Counted from the first letter of the stretch, positions 27,831 to 37,881 are shown. The stretch is DNA of 64,000 bases from Bradyrhizobium sp. CCGE-LA001 (GCF_000296215.2 NZ_CP013949.1:3651501-3715500), one strand, 5' to 3'. Translations and numbers: made by a program. The notes: a model not told the origin generated them from the sequence alone.

Positions 27831-28571
27831 TCAGGTGGCGTGCGTCGCGTTCCATAGCATGGAGAGACCGGCGGCGACCATGATCGCGTCCATCACCAGG
27901 CGAAAGGTTTCCGGCTTGAGATGCATCACGAAGCGCTTTGCGATGAAGGCGCCCGACATCAACGAGGAACCGGCAATCAGGCCTTTGACGAAGACATCCA
28001 TGGTCAGCGCGCCAAAACGCTCGAAGGTCACGGACTTCGCGAAATAGAGGCCGAGCGAGGAGGCCGCCTCGGTGGCGAGGAAGGCACCCCTGGACAGGCC
28101 GTAGAACAGGAACAGCGGCACGCTGAGAGGGCCTGTCGAGACCACGATGCCGGTGAGATAGCCGATGATGGCGCCGCCGATGGCGAGGTGCCAGAGATTG
28201 GCCTTGAGATCATGCCGCGCCAGCCAGTGCCGCACCGGCACCATCGCGATCAGGAACACGCCGATGGTGAGATCGACCGCGTGCGCGGGCAGTGCCAGCA
28301 GCGTTCGTGCGCCGAGCGCTGCGGCCGGAATGCCCGTCACCGAATAGGCCACGCAGGCCCGCCAGTCGACCTCGCGCCACCACGCCAGGATCCGCGAAAA
28401 ATTGGCCATGACGGAGGCCACCGCCATGATCGGCACCGCTTCCTTCGGCCCATAGGCATAGACCAGCACCGGCATCAGCATGATCGACGAGCCGGTGCCG
28501 ACGATGCCGGAAATGGTGCCGGCGATGAGGCCGACAATAAGGACGAAGAGAAAGGCCAAAACAGCCTCCAC
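27831..28571 (-). CDS. TSUP (TauE/SafE) family membrane transporter
   Basis: A 246-residue polytopic protein. It begins MEAVLAFLFVLIVGLIAGTISGIVGTGSS, the inverted-repeat TSUP signature, and a second repeat GYLTGIVVSTGPLSVPLFLF is near residue 140. The family exports sulfite, sulfoacetate or other organic anions. It is the second to last gene of a minus-strand series that starts with a GntR regulator, so it may remove a product of that pathway, but the 45-bp gap and the radA gene downstream leave this open. Confidence 0.85.
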   Translation of the reverse strand: MEAVLAFLFVLIVGLIAGTISGIVGTGSSIMLMPVLVYAYGPKEAVPIMAVASVMANFSRILAWWREVDWRACVAYSVTGIPAAALGARTLLALPAHAVDLTIGVFLIAMVPVRHWLARHDLKANLWHLAIGGAIIGYLTGIVVSTGPLSVPLFLFYGLSRGAFLATEAASSLGLYFAKSVTFERFGALTMDVFVKGLIAGSSLMSGAFIAKRFVMHLKPETFRLVMDAIMVAAGLSMLWNATHAT

Positions 28572-28616
28572 GAATCGGGAGAGTTTAGCCGCGGGCAGGG
28601 ATATCGGCGATCCGTG

Positions 28617-29534
<918 letters not shown>

Positions 29535-29547
29535 GGCGGAGAGCCCG

Positions 29548-29994
29548 TCAGCCTTGCTCGTCCATGACGCGTAGCTTCTCGACGCGGCGGCGGAAATCCT
29601 CGTCGGTGGAGAATTCGGCGGACAGGTACGACGACACGAGATCGACGGCGAGCCAGGCGCCGACGATCTGCGCGCCGATGCACATGACGTTGACGTCGTC
29701 ATGCTCGACGCTCTGATGCGCGGAATGGACGTCGTGGCAGACCGCGGCGCGGATGCCCTTCATCTTGTTGGCAGCGATGGAGGCGCCGACGCCGGTGCCG
29801 CACACCATAATGCCGCGCGCGGCTTCGCCCGACGTCACCTTCGCCGCAACGGCGCGGGCGATGTCGGGAAAATCCACCGGCTTGTCGTCATAGGAGCCGA
29901 CGTCGATGATTTCGTGGCCGAGCTTGCGGATGTAGTCGATGACGGTCTGCTTCAGTGGCCAGCCGGCGTGGTCGGATCCGATGACGAGACGCAT
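29548..29994 (-). CDS. rpiB: RpiB/LacAB family sugar-phosphate isomerase
   Basis: A 148-residue isomerase with GSDHAGWPLKQ at the N-terminus and the catalytic cysteine in MVCGTGVGASIAANK, then CHDVHSAHQSVEHDDVN. RpiB interconverts ribose-5- and ribulose-5-phosphate; close homologues in rhizobia and Brucella act on erythrulose-4-phosphate in erythritol breakdown, so the exact substrate is uncertain. It sits between an ABC binding protein and a PfkB kinase, pointing to sugar or sugar-acid use. Confidence 0.87.
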   Translation of the reverse strand: MRLVIGSDHAGWPLKQTVIDYIRKLGHEIIDVGSYDDKPVDFPDIARAVAAKVTSGEAARGIMVCGTGVGASIAANKMKGIRAAVCHDVHSAHQSVEHDDVNVMCIGAQIVGAWLAVDLVSSYLSAEFSTDEDFRRRVEKLRVMDEQG

Positions 29995-30060
29995 GTGATG
30001 TCCTTCTTGATCTTGAAATAGCCGTGACAGTCGCGTGCGACTGCCACGGCGTTCTTCCGT

Positions 30061-30855
30061 TCAGCTGCGCATATCCGGCGGCAGGTCGACGCCGTGGAAT
30101 TTCTTGTAGATGGCGTTGAGCTTGCCGTTCTTGACGTTCTCGGTGATCCAGGCGTTGAGCTTGTCCATCAGCGGCTGCTCGCCCTTCTTCAGGCCGATGG
30201 CGAGGTCGAAGGTCGCCAGCGGGATCCGGGATTCGAACACGCGCGAGGGGTTCTTCACGCCGATCTGATTGATGATCGTCGCGGACGAGCCGACGCAGTC
30301 GACCTGGCCCGACACCGCCGCCGTCACCATAGTGGCGTCGTCGTCATAGCGCGCGATCTTGAGGTCCTTGTCCTTCATGTTGGACAGAGTGGTGTCCTGC
30401 GTCGTGCCGCGCGAGACGCCGATCGACTTGTCCTTCAGGTCCGGCCAGTCCTTCACGGTCGACGATTTCAGGCAGCCGACGTCGGATTGCAGCGTCGCAT
30501 AGCGCTTGGTGAAATCGATCACCTTGGCGCGCTCGGCCGTCACCGACAGGGTCGAGATGATGATGTCGGCCTTGCCGGTGAGCACGTTGGGGATGCGGGT
30601 CGCGCCGGTGGTCTGGATGAATTCCAGCTCGAGCCCCCAGTCCTTGGCGAGCAGTTGCGCCACTTCGACGTCGGAGCCGGTGGCCTTCATGGTGCTGTCC
30701 ATCATGCCCGAGGGCGGGATGGCGAGGTCGGTGGAGATGCGGATCTTCTTCGCCTTCATGATGTCGTCGAGCAGATCGGCCGACGCGGGCGTCGCCGCCA
30801 TCATGATGAGGCCGCACAACGCGGCTGCCGTCCTTAGCACTATCTTGTTGGTCAT
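30061..30855 (-). CDS. periplasmic binding protein of a polar-amino-acid-type ABC importer
   Basis: A 264-residue exported protein with signal peptide MTNKIVLRTAAALCGLIMMA and an ASA-D cleavage region. The family-3 pattern is visible: KKIRISTDLAIPPSGMM, TGATRIPNVLTGKADIIISTLSVTAERAKVIDF (here only in part, IPNVLTGKADIIISTLSVT) and IGVSRGTTQD. The usual PFxF ligand-pocket motif is replaced by IPPSGM, so the ligand may not be an amino acid. The ATPase and two permease genes lie directly upstream in the same transcript. Confidence 0.88.
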   Translation of the reverse strand: MTNKIVLRTAAALCGLIMMAATPASADLLDDIMKAKKIRISTDLAIPPSGMMDSTMKATGSDVEVAQLLAKDWGLELEFIQTTGATRIPNVLTGKADIIISTLSVTAERAKVIDFTKRYATLQSDVGCLKSSTVKDWPDLKDKSIGVSRGTTQDTTLSNMKDKDLKIARYDDDATMVTAAVSGQVDCVGSSATIINQIGVKNPSRVFESRIPLATFDLAIGLKKGEQPLMDKLNAWITENVKNGKLNAIYKKFHGVDLPPDMRS

Positions 30856-30876
30856 CCCTTGGTTCTCCTCTCCCTG

Positions 30877-31635
30877 TTATGATTTTAGGTTTCCCGTCCC
30901 CACGAATTGCGTGAGTTCGGGCGTGGTCGGCGACGTCAGGATCGAGGCAGGTCCGGTCTCGTGGACCTTGCCGCGATGCATGAACACGATCCGGTCGGCG
31001 ATGCCCTTGGCGAAACCCATCTCGTGGGTGACCATCACCATGGTCATGCCGTCGGCCGCGAGTTGCTCGATCACCTTGAGCACTTCGCCGGTGAGCTCGG
31101 GATCGAGTGCGGAGGTGACCTCGTCGAACAGCATCACCTTCGGCTGCATGGCGAGCGAGCGGGCGATCGCGGCACGCTGTTGCTGGCCGCCTGAGAGCTG
31201 CTCGGGATAGGCGTGCAGCTTCTCCTCGAGCCCGACCTGCGCCAGCACTTTTCGCGCGAGGTCCTTGGCCTCGCCCGTCGCCATGCCCTTCACCGCGCAG
31301 GGCGCAAGCGTGATGTTCTGCTCGATGGTGAGGTGCGGAAACAGATTGTAGCTCTGGAACACGATCCCGACGTCCTGGCGCAGCGCGCGCAAGTTCACAT
31401 CGGGGCGGTCGACGCGATGCCCGCAGACCACGATCTCGCCGCCGTCGACCTTCTCGAAGCGGTCGATGCAGCGCAGCGCCGTGCTCTTGCCGGAGCCGGA
31501 GCGGCCGATCAGGGCGAGCACCTCGCCGCGCGCGACGGCAAAGGAGACGCCGTCGAGCACGCGGAGCGCGCCAAAGCTCTTTTGCACGTTGTGGAGCGAC
31601 ACGATCGATTCGGAGGAGGGGGCGTTTTGCTGCAT
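30877..31635 (-). CDS. polar-amino-acid-type ABC transporter ATPase
   Basis: A 252-residue ATPase of the GlnQ/HisP group. Walker A is GRSGSGKST, Q-loop FQSYNLFPH, signature LSGGQQQRAAIARSL and Walker B VMLFDEVTSALDPE, with VTHEMGFA for the H-loop. ATG 31635 follows the permease stop by one base (TGAcATG); an in-frame ATG at 31665 would overlap the permease gene by 29 bases. It powers the permease pair encoded just upstream. Confidence 0.9.
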   Translation of the reverse strand: MQQNAPSSESIVSLHNVQKSFGALRVLDGVSFAVARGEVLALIGRSGSGKSTALRCIDRFEKVDGGEIVVCGHRVDRPDVNLRALRQDVGIVFQSYNLFPHLTIEQNITLAPCAVKGMATGEAKDLARKVLAQVGLEEKLHAYPEQLSGGQQQRAAIARSLAMQPKVMLFDEVTSALDPELTGEVLKVIEQLAADGMTMVMVTHEMGFAKGIADRIVFMHRGKVHETGPASILTSPTTPELTQFVGTGNLKS

Positions 31636-31636
31636 G

Positions 31637-32311
31637 TCAGGCTGTTGCGAGGTTGGACCTGCCACGCCCCATCCGCCGCTCCAGCCTCTGGCTGAACAGC
31701 GACAGGGGGTAGCACATGGCGAAGTACGTGACGGCGATGATGGCGTAGATGGCGAACGGCTCGAACAGCGAGTTGTTGACGATCTGTCCCGAGCGCATCA
31801 GCTCGACGAAGCCGACCACGGAGGCGAGCGAGGTGTTCTTGATGATCTGCACCATGAAGCCGACGGTCGGCGGCGTGGCGATGCGGATCGCCTGCGGCAG
31901 GATCACCTTGACCATGCGTTGGGTCCGGCTCAGCGCCAAGCCTTCCGCGGCCTCCCATTGCGGCTTCGGCACGGACTGGATGCAGCCGCGCCAGATCTCG
32001 CCGAGATAGGCGGCGACATAGAGCGTGAGCGAGGCGCCGGCGGCGACCAGCGGCGAGACCTTGAGGCCGATGGCAGCGAGGCCGAAATACCCCAGGAACA
32101 GGATGACGAGCAGCGGTGTGCCCTGGATCAATTGGACATAGACGGCACTCGCGATCCGCACCGACTTCAGCGGCGAGATCCGCGCCAGCGCGATCACAAA
32201 GCCGACGATGCCGCCGCCGATCAGCGCGATCAGCGACAGACCAATGGTCCAGAGCGCGCCCTGGCCGAGGAACATGAGATGGTTGATGTTGAGATGTCCG
32301 CCCATGGTCAT
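31637..32311 (-). CDS. polar-amino-acid-type ABC transporter permease 2
   Basis: A 224-residue inner-membrane permease (HisM/GlnP type). The EAA loop is AEGLALSRTQRMVKVILPQAIR and about five hydrophobic segments are present. It is separated by one base from each neighbouring transporter gene, a tight operon. It forms a heterodimer with the product of the gene at 32313-32996. Confidence 0.9.
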   Translation of the reverse strand: MTMGGHLNINHLMFLGQGALWTIGLSLIALIGGGIVGFVIALARISPLKSVRIASAVYVQLIQGTPLLVILFLGYFGLAAIGLKVSPLVAAGASLTLYVAAYLGEIWRGCIQSVPKPQWEAAEGLALSRTQRMVKVILPQAIRIATPPTVGFMVQIIKNTSLASVVGFVELMRSGQIVNNSLFEPFAIYAIIAVTYFAMCYPLSLFSQRLERRMGRGRSNLATA

Positions 32312-32312
32312 C

Positions 32313-32996
32313 TCACAATGGCGTGCCGAGCCGGCGCCGGCGCGGGAAAAGGACGAGGCCGAGGCCCCAGAAGCCGGCTCGCATCACCAGCGACAGGATG
32401 ACATAGAGCACGGCGACGATGATGTAGGTCTCGAAGGCGCGATAGGTGTCCGACTGGATGTAGTTGGCGACCGCGGTGAGCTCCTCGGCGGAGATCTGCG
32501 AGCAGACCGAGGAGGCCAACATCAACAGCACGAACTGGCTGGTGAGTGCCGGATAGACCTTCTCGACCGCCGGCAGCAGGATGATGTGCCAGTAGATCTG
32601 GAAGCGCGACAGCGCCAGCCCTTCGGCGGCCTCGATCTGCCCGCGCGGGATCGCTTCGAAGCCGGCCCGCATGATCTCGGCGGTATAGGCGCCGACATTG
32701 ATGGTCAGCGCCGCGACCGCCACGGTGAAGGCGGAGTATTTCAGGCCGAGGCTGGCGAGGCCGAAATAGACCAGAAAGATCTGCACCAGCAGCGGCGTGT
32801 TGCGGATGGTCTCGACATAGACCTTGCAGGCGCCTGATATCAGCGAATTGTGCGCACCGCGCCCGACTGCCGCCAGCGTGCCAAGCAGGGCGCCGAGCAC
32901 GGTCGCGAAGAATGCCAACTCCAGCGTCAGCACCGCACCGGCCAGAAAGCTTGGCCAACGCTCCAGCACTGCGGGAAAGTCGAGTTGGAGGCTCAT
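32313..32996 (-). CDS. polar-amino-acid-type ABC transporter permease 1
   Basis: A 227-residue permease with the same layout: LELAFFATVLGALLGTLAAVGR near the start, RNTPLLVQIFLVYFGLA and the EAA loop AEGLALSRFQIYWHIILLPAVEK. These are standard HisM/GlnP-family features. The preceding gene is a beta-hydroxyacid dehydrogenase ending ten bases upstream, placing transporter and enzyme in one transcript. Confidence 0.9.
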   Translation of the reverse strand: MSLQLDFPAVLERWPSFLAGAVLTLELAFFATVLGALLGTLAAVGRGAHNSLISGACKVYVETIRNTPLLVQIFLVYFGLASLGLKYSAFTVAVAALTINVGAYTAEIMRAGFEAIPRGQIEAAEGLALSRFQIYWHIILLPAVEKVYPALTSQFVLLMLASSVCSQISAEELTAVANYIQSDTYRAFETYIIVAVLYVILSLVMRAGFWGLGLVLFPRRRRLGTPL

Positions 32997-33006
32997 CGTG
33001 TCAGGG

Positions 33007-33906
33007 TCAGCCGGTTGTCTGGTTTGTCATGCGGTCATAGACGCGGAACAGCGCCTGGTTGCCGTTGCTGCCTTCGCCATGGGCGCGAGCATCGACATAT
33101 TGGCTGGTGACGAGCGCCGTGCCGGGCAGCGGCACGTTGAGCGCCTGGGCATGCTCCTGCACCAGGCGAAGGTCCTTGAGCTGCAGATCGATGCGGAAGC
33201 CGGCGGATGCGTCGCCCGCGATCATCGCGGGGCCGAGCTTGTCCAGCATCCAGGACGCGGCGGAGCCGCCGAGCAGCACCCGGCGCAGCAGATTGAGATC
33301 GATGCCCGAAGCGCGGCCGAGCGCGAGCGCCTCGCAGATCGCCTGGATGTTGATGCCGCAGATCAGCTGATTGCACAGCTTGACGGTCTGTCCGGCGCCG
33401 GATGCGCCGACATGGGTGATGGTCGTGCCCATCGCACGGAAGAACGGCTCGGCCTTGGCAAAGGCGTCGGCATCGCCGCCGGCCATGATCGAAAGCGCAG
33501 CGTTCTTGGCGCCCACCGGTCCGCCCGAGACCGGCGCGTCGATGAAGCTGACGCCCGTCTGTTGCAGGTCGGCATGGATGCGGCGGACGGCAACCGGCGA
33601 GATCGTGCTCATGTCGACGATCAGCTTGCCGCGCGGAGGAGACTTCAAGAGGCCCTGCTCGCCGTAGATCGTCGCCTCGACATGCGGTGTGTCGGGCAGC
33701 ATGGTGATGACGATATCGGCGCCTTGCGCCGCATCGGCGGGGCTGCTCGCGCGGGTCGCGCCTTGCTGGACGCTGTCCGACACCGCAGCTTCGTTCAGAT
33801 CGAAGACGCGGACCGCGTGGCCTGCCACCAGCAGGTTGCGCACCATCTCCCGGCCCATCGTGCCGATGCCGATGAAGCCGACATTGCCCTTGTCGTTCCG
33901 TCCCAT
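33007..33906 (-). CDS. beta-hydroxyacid dehydrogenase (3-HIBDH/tartronate semialdehyde reductase family)
   Basis: A 299-residue NAD(P)-dependent enzyme. The Rossmann motif is GFIGIGTMGREM (about 10-21), the substrate-binding loop is DAPVSGGPVGAKN and the catalytic lysine lies in VKLCNQL. These are shared by 3-hydroxyisobutyrate dehydrogenase, 2-hydroxy-3-oxopropionate reductase and L-threonate dehydrogenase, which cannot be separated by eye. Its position first in an operon with a GntR regulator and an importer suggests oxidation or reduction of an imported hydroxyacid. Confidence 0.85.
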   Translation of the reverse strand: MGRNDKGNVGFIGIGTMGREMVRNLLVAGHAVRVFDLNEAAVSDSVQQGATRASSPADAAQGADIVITMLPDTPHVEATIYGEQGLLKSPPRGKLIVDMSTISPVAVRRIHADLQQTGVSFIDAPVSGGPVGAKNAALSIMAGGDADAFAKAEPFFRAMGTTITHVGASGAGQTVKLCNQLICGINIQAICEALALGRASGIDLNLLRRVLLGGSAASWMLDKLGPAMIAGDASAGFRIDLQLKDLRLVQEHAQALNVPLPGTALVTSQYVDARAHGEGSNGNQALFRVYDRMTNQTTG

Positions 33907-33956
33907 GTCGTCTTTCCGTTTCTTGTTGATAGACGTCTCGGTCGAAGCTTGCGCGA

Positions 33957-34697
33957 TCAGCCCGAGGCACTGGTCTTGTCGATGTCGCCGACGATGGCGC
34001 GTCTGCGGTATTCGTCACCGATGGCGAAATGCTTGCGCAGCGTCGCATCCGCGCGCTCCGGGTCGCGCGCGATGAGCGCGTCGAAGATGCGGCGGTGATC
34101 GTCGACGAGGTAGGTCTTCATCGACGGGAAGGCCTGCACCAGCTTGCGGCGGTTGCGGTGCGAATGCGTCAACAGGCCCGCCATCGAGGCGTGTAGCACG
34201 CTCAGCGTCTCCGAATGCGAGGCGACGACGATGGCGCGGTGGAAGTCGAAATCGGCCATGCCGCCGGCATCCGCTTCGTCGATCGTCTCGCCGATCTTTG
34301 CCAGTGCACGCTGCAGCCGTTCGAAATCGGCGATGTTGGCGCGCTCGCAGGCAAGCCGGATCGCCTGGCATTCGATCGCGACGCGCGCCTGCATGACGTC
34401 GTCGAGCATGTCGGCCTGCTGGGCGAGCGCGAAGGTGAAGAAGTCGTTCAACACCGAGACATCCGGCCGCGTCACCACGGTGCCGATGCGGTCGCGGATC
34501 TCGACGATCCCGAGCACGGTGAGGGCGCGCAGCGCCTCGCGCACGATCGGCCGGCTGACGCCGAGCAGGGTAGCGAGCTCGCGCTCCGAGATCAGGCGGT
34601 CGCCCGGCCTGAGCGAGCCCGCGAGGAGGCGTTCGCGCAAGAAGGCGAACACCTTCTCGAACCCCTTTTCGCCCTCGGTGGCCCGCTTGAGCTCCAT
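33957..34697 (-). CDS. GntR-family regulator, FadR/FCD subgroup
   Basis: A 246-residue transcription factor. The N-terminal winged helix-turn-helix has GDRLISERELATLLGVSRPIVREALRAL, given here in part as SERELATLLGVSRPIVREA (about 42-60). The C-terminal all-helical FCD domain keeps metal-ligand histidines in DFDFHRAIV and VDDHRRIFDAL. FCD regulators bind carboxylate or sugar-acid effectors. An operator-like palindrome lies 23 bases upstream of its start, so self-repression and control of the downstream operon are likely. Confidence 0.9.
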   Translation of the reverse strand: MELKRATEGEKGFEKVFAFLRERLLAGSLRPGDRLISERELATLLGVSRPIVREALRALTVLGIVEIRDRIGTVVTRPDVSVLNDFFTFALAQQADMLDDVMQARVAIECQAIRLACERANIADFERLQRALAKIGETIDEADAGGMADFDFHRAIVVASHSETLSVLHASMAGLLTHSHRNRRKLVQAFPSMKTYLVDDHRRIFDALIARDPERADATLRKHFAIGDEYRRRAIVGDIDKTSASG

Positions 34698-34719
34698 CCC
34701 TGTCTCTTTGGTCTGATCT

Positions 34720-34742
34720 TGGTAAGACCAGTATGCTTACCA
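34720..34742 (-). promoter_or_regulatory. GntR/FadR-type operator
   Basis: TGGTAAGACCA (34720-34730) is a perfect 4+3+4 palindrome of the TNGTNNNACNA form bound by FCD-type GntR proteins. A second overlapping symmetry pairs TGGTAAG with CTTACCA (34736-34742). It lies 23 bases before the regulator start codon, where it would overlap the promoter. Confidence 0.65.
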
Positions 34743-34873
34743 GAACGCGGAGGTCAAGAGGCTTCATCCCGGAGAGATCGGCAGGGCTCAGCAGGCGTCG
34801 CGGGGCGCGGCAGTGGTACGGCTTCACGGCGCCGCCGCCGGCTCCGTGTCAGCTTCGTCTGCGACGGCTCAGC

Positions 34874-35068
34874 TTAGACGTCCCGACCGGTCGTCCTCGC
34901 GCTCTCCTGGTGTTCGACCGACGCAAGGAGGTCCAGTTGGCTCGCCAGAGCGAGGTAGGCGTTGGAAACACTCAGAAGGACATTGGCGAGGCGCTTCGCC
35001 GATTTTCGATCGTTGGCACGCGCGCGATATTGCGCGGCGAGCGTCCGGCATTCCTCGGCTTTGAGCAT
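34874..35068 (-). CDS. small conserved hypothetical protein
   Basis: A 64-residue protein, MLKAEECRTLAAQYRARAND, then SVSNAYLALASQLDLLASV. It resembles the short helical proteins that occur in many copies in Bradyrhizobium, with the ECRxLAxxYRxxA pattern. The product is probably cytosolic. TTTGGGG lies about five bases before the start. It is isolated between the GntR gene and glgX. Function is unknown. Confidence 0.55.
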   Translation of the reverse strand: MLKAEECRTLAAQYRARANDRKSAKRLANVLLSVSNAYLALASQLDLLASVEHQESARTTGRDV

Positions 35069-35279
35069 TCAAACCCCAAAGGAAATTGAACGCGACGTCG
35101 CTTTCCCTGTTCCTAAAATCATCCCGTCCGCTTCGCGCAGGTATCGTGTTGTGCGGAAGCGCCGAAGTTCTACGCGGTGATCGTTGGCTTCACCATCCTT
35201 GCGATCGGCTTGAACTTTCCTTGACCTGAACCCGATGCGGGCGCTCGTCTATCCGGAGGTGGGTCTAGGAATTTTCCAC

Positions 35280-35331
35280 GCCTCCGCTGTTGCTCTTCAG
35301 TCTCCTGAGGCGATGCCGACTGAGCGGAGGC
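35280..35331 (-). terminator. inverted repeat downstream of glgX
   Basis: GCCTCCGCT and AGCGGAGGC flank a 34-base loop just beyond the glgX stop codon. On the minus strand GTGGAAAATTCC follows, without a clear T run. A transcript end is plausible but not certain. The rest of 35069-35338 shows no gene. Confidence 0.35.
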
Positions 35332-35338
35332 TTGAACG

Positions 35339-37576
35339 CTAGCCGGGCAGCGGCGCTTCCGCGATATCGAGCAGCGCCCCGAGACCTTGTCGAAGGCGAC
35401 GCGTGGCCGCGTTCTCGGTGGCGAGGCCGAAAACAACGAGCGATCGTCCTGTCACCGCGTAAGCGTGCCCGAATTCGAACGCGGGCATTTGGGCATCCGG
35501 CTGATTGGTATCGATCAGCCCCAACCAGCGGCTTCCATCGGTAACGGGCGGCAAGGTGAAATTCACGACGTCGTAATGGGCGTTGTAGACCAGCAGCATG
35601 GTGGCGTCCGAGCCGCGGCGTTTGATGCCGGTCTCCTGGGCGCGTCCGTCGAGCAGCATGCCGAAGCACTTGGCGTTGCCGTCCTGCCATTGCTCGTCGG
35701 TCATCTCGTCGCCGGTAGGCGACAGCCAGGCCACATCCTTGACGTCGAGCTCTTCGTTATGGGAGCCGACCAGGAATCGGCTGCGATAGAGGATCGGGAA
35801 AGCCTTGCGCGTCGCAATCAGTTTGCGCGTGAATTCACGCAAGTTGCGGCCGTTCGCGGTGATGCCCATCCAGCCGAGCCAGGTGGTCTCGTTGTCCTGG
35901 GCGTAGGCATTGTTATTGCCGTTCTGCGTGTGCCCAAATTCATCCCCCGCAAGCAGCATCGGCGTGCCATGGGACAGCAGCATTGTCGCGAGCAGGTTCC
36001 GCTTCTGGCGTTCGCGCAGCCCGGTGATTTCGGGATCGTCCGTCGGTCCTTCCACCCCGCAATTCCAGGAATGATTGTTGCTGTGACCGTCGCGATTGTC
36101 TTCCCCGTTCGCCTCATTGTGCTTGTCGTTGTACGAGACGAGGTCGTTGAGGTTGAAGCCGTCATGTGCGGTGACGAAGTTGACGCTGGCCCAGGGCCGC
36201 CGTCCGCGCTTGTTGAAGAGATCGCCGGACCCCGACACACGCTTTGCGAGATCCGCCAGCGTACCTTCATCACCTTTCCAGAAGGCGCGAACGGTATCTC
36301 TGAACTTGTCATTCCACTCGGCCCATCCAGGCGGAAACTGGCCGACCTGATAGCCGCCGGGACCGATGTCCCAGGGCTCAGCAATCAGCTTGACGCTGGA
36401 AAGCACCGGATCCTGACGGCAGGCATCGAGGAAGCCGCCGCCTTCGTCGAAGCCGTAGGGCTCGCGCGCCAGTATCGTGGCGAGGTCGAAGCGGAAGCCA
36501 TCGACCCGCATCTCCGTTGCCCAATAGCGCAGGGAATCCGCGACCAGCTGAAGCACCCGCGGGTGCGACAGGTTCACCGTGTTTCCGGTGCCGGTATCGT
36601 TGATGTAATAGCGCTTCTGGTCCGGCAGCAAGCGGTAATAGCTGGCGTTGTCGATGCCTTTGAACGACAACGTCGGGCCGAGTTCGTTGCCCTCCGCGGT
36701 GTGATTGTAGACGACGTCCAGGATGACCTCGATGCCATGGGCGTGGAACTGGTTGACCATTTCCTTGAATTCGTTCGCAAACGGCGTCTTCAGGTAACGC
36801 GGCTCCGGCGCAAAGAAGGCGATGGAGTTGTAGCCCCAATAATTGCGCAGGCCTTTGTCGACCAAGTAGCTGTCATCAACGAAGGCGTGGATCGGCAGCA
36901 GCTCCGCGCTGGTGATCCCGAGCGAGCGCAGATAGGCGGGGATTTCCGAATGCGCGAGGCCCGAAAATGTGCCGCGGTCAGCTTCGGGCACCAGCGGATG
37001 CAGCTGCGTGAAACCCTTGACGTGCATCTCATAGAGGATCGTCCGCTCCCACGGCACTTCGGGCTTGCGCGCCGCGCCCCAGGTGAACGCGGGGTCGATG
37101 ATGCGGCACTTCTGCATCAGTGGCGCACTATCGCGCTCGTCATAGGAGAGGTCCTTGTCGGCGTGATCGAGCTGGTAGCCAAACAGCTCGGGCCCCCAGC
37201 GCAGTTGCCCGACCAGTTGCTTGGCATAGGGATCGAGCAGGAGCTTGTTGGGATTGAAGCGGTGTCCGGCGTCAGGTTCGTAAGGCCCATGGACGCGATA
37301 GCCGTAGACGGTGCCGGGCCGGGCCGAGGGCAAATAGCCGTGCCAGACCTCATCGGTATATTCAGGAAGCTCGATCCGTTCGAGTTCGGTTTTGCCATCG
37401 TCGTCGAACAGGCAGAGCTCGACCTTGGTGGCGTGGGCCGAGAACAGCGCGAAATTGACGCCGAGACCATCCCAGGTGGCCCCGAGCGGAAACGGTTTGC
37501 CCTCGGTGATCCGGGATCGGCGCAGGCTCGACGCCGCCCGCGTCAGGGCGTCGTCTGATTGCGTTTTTTGGTCCAT
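35339..37576 (-). CDS. glgX: glycogen debranching enzyme (isoamylase type)
   Basis: A 745-residue GH13 enzyme that hydrolyses alpha-1,6 branches in glycogen. An N-terminal CBM48 (LGATWDGLGVNFALFSAHAT, GYRVHGPYEP) precedes the catalytic barrel with VVYNHTAEGNELGP, the nucleophile in DGFRFDLA, the acid in IAEPWDIGPGGYQ and the third carboxylate in TAHDGF. ATG 37576 is preferred, with CGGGGGC upstream; TTG 37594 would add six residues. In the trehalose TreX-TreY-TreZ route this enzyme is equivalent to TreX, and treZ is nearby. Confidence 0.93.
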   Translation of the reverse strand: MDQKTQSDDALTRAASSLRRSRITEGKPFPLGATWDGLGVNFALFSAHATKVELCLFDDDGKTELERIELPEYTDEVWHGYLPSARPGTVYGYRVHGPYEPDAGHRFNPNKLLLDPYAKQLVGQLRWGPELFGYQLDHADKDLSYDERDSAPLMQKCRIIDPAFTWGAARKPEVPWERTILYEMHVKGFTQLHPLVPEADRGTFSGLAHSEIPAYLRSLGITSAELLPIHAFVDDSYLVDKGLRNYWGYNSIAFFAPEPRYLKTPFANEFKEMVNQFHAHGIEVILDVVYNHTAEGNELGPTLSFKGIDNASYYRLLPDQKRYYINDTGTGNTVNLSHPRVLQLVADSLRYWATEMRVDGFRFDLATILAREPYGFDEGGGFLDACRQDPVLSSVKLIAEPWDIGPGGYQVGQFPPGWAEWNDKFRDTVRAFWKGDEGTLADLAKRVSGSGDLFNKRGRRPWASVNFVTAHDGFNLNDLVSYNDKHNEANGEDNRDGHSNNHSWNCGVEGPTDDPEITGLRERQKRNLLATMLLSHGTPMLLAGDEFGHTQNGNNNAYAQDNETTWLGWMGITANGRNLREFTRKLIATRKAFPILYRSRFLVGSHNEELDVKDVAWLSPTGDEMTDEQWQDGNAKCFGMLLDGRAQETGIKRRGSDATMLLVYNAHYDVVNFTLPPVTDGSRWLGLIDTNQPDAQMPAFEFGHAYAVTGRSLVVFGLATENAATRRLRQGLGALLDIAEAPLPG

Positions 37577-37599
37577 GTCTGCCCCCGATGACAATCCGG

Positions 37600-37881
37600 T
37601 CAGGATGTCGGCGCTGTTGCGGGTACCTCGGTCGCGTCCTGCTCAGTGGCCCCAGCCGCGGCGATCACTGCCGCGGGAGGCACGTCGGCCGGCTTGGGCA
37701 GCGCGTTGGCGCGCTGCTTGGAGACTTCCTTGCTGATCGCGGAGATCGAATTGCCGATACGCTCGGCGATCGCAGTCAGCTCGCTATCGGACAGACCCAA
37801 ACGTTTTCTCACGAGGCGCATTTGAGTGCGGTCGGTCAGGTCGAGCTTGTTGCGGATTGGTTTCAATGTCGAGCGACGCAT
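37600..37881 (-). CDS. DUF3606 domain protein
   Basis: A 93-residue basic protein. The block LDLTDRTQMRLVRKRLGLSD then AIAERIGNSISAISKEV follows the DUF3606 pattern, a small helix-rich domain of unknown role common in rhizobia. The tail is Ala/Pro-rich. It sits between glgX and the GT4 gene on the same strand and could be co-transcribed with them. Confidence 0.7.
   Translation of the reverse strand: MRRSTLKPIRNKLDLTDRTQMRLVRKRLGLSDSELTAIAERIGNSISAISKEVSKQRANALPKPADVPPAAVIAAAGATEQDATEVPATAPTS

Noticed and set aside
34743..35338. Extra genes in the gaps around 34.7-35.3 kb
   Set aside because: Several overlapping short frames exist on both strands, but only the 64-residue minus-strand ORF has a recognisable pattern; the others are low-complexity and lack ribosome sites.
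35387..37558. A 723-codon plus-strand frame opposite glgX
   Set aside because: It is antisense to a full GH13 enzyme with all catalytic motifs, so it is a shadow.
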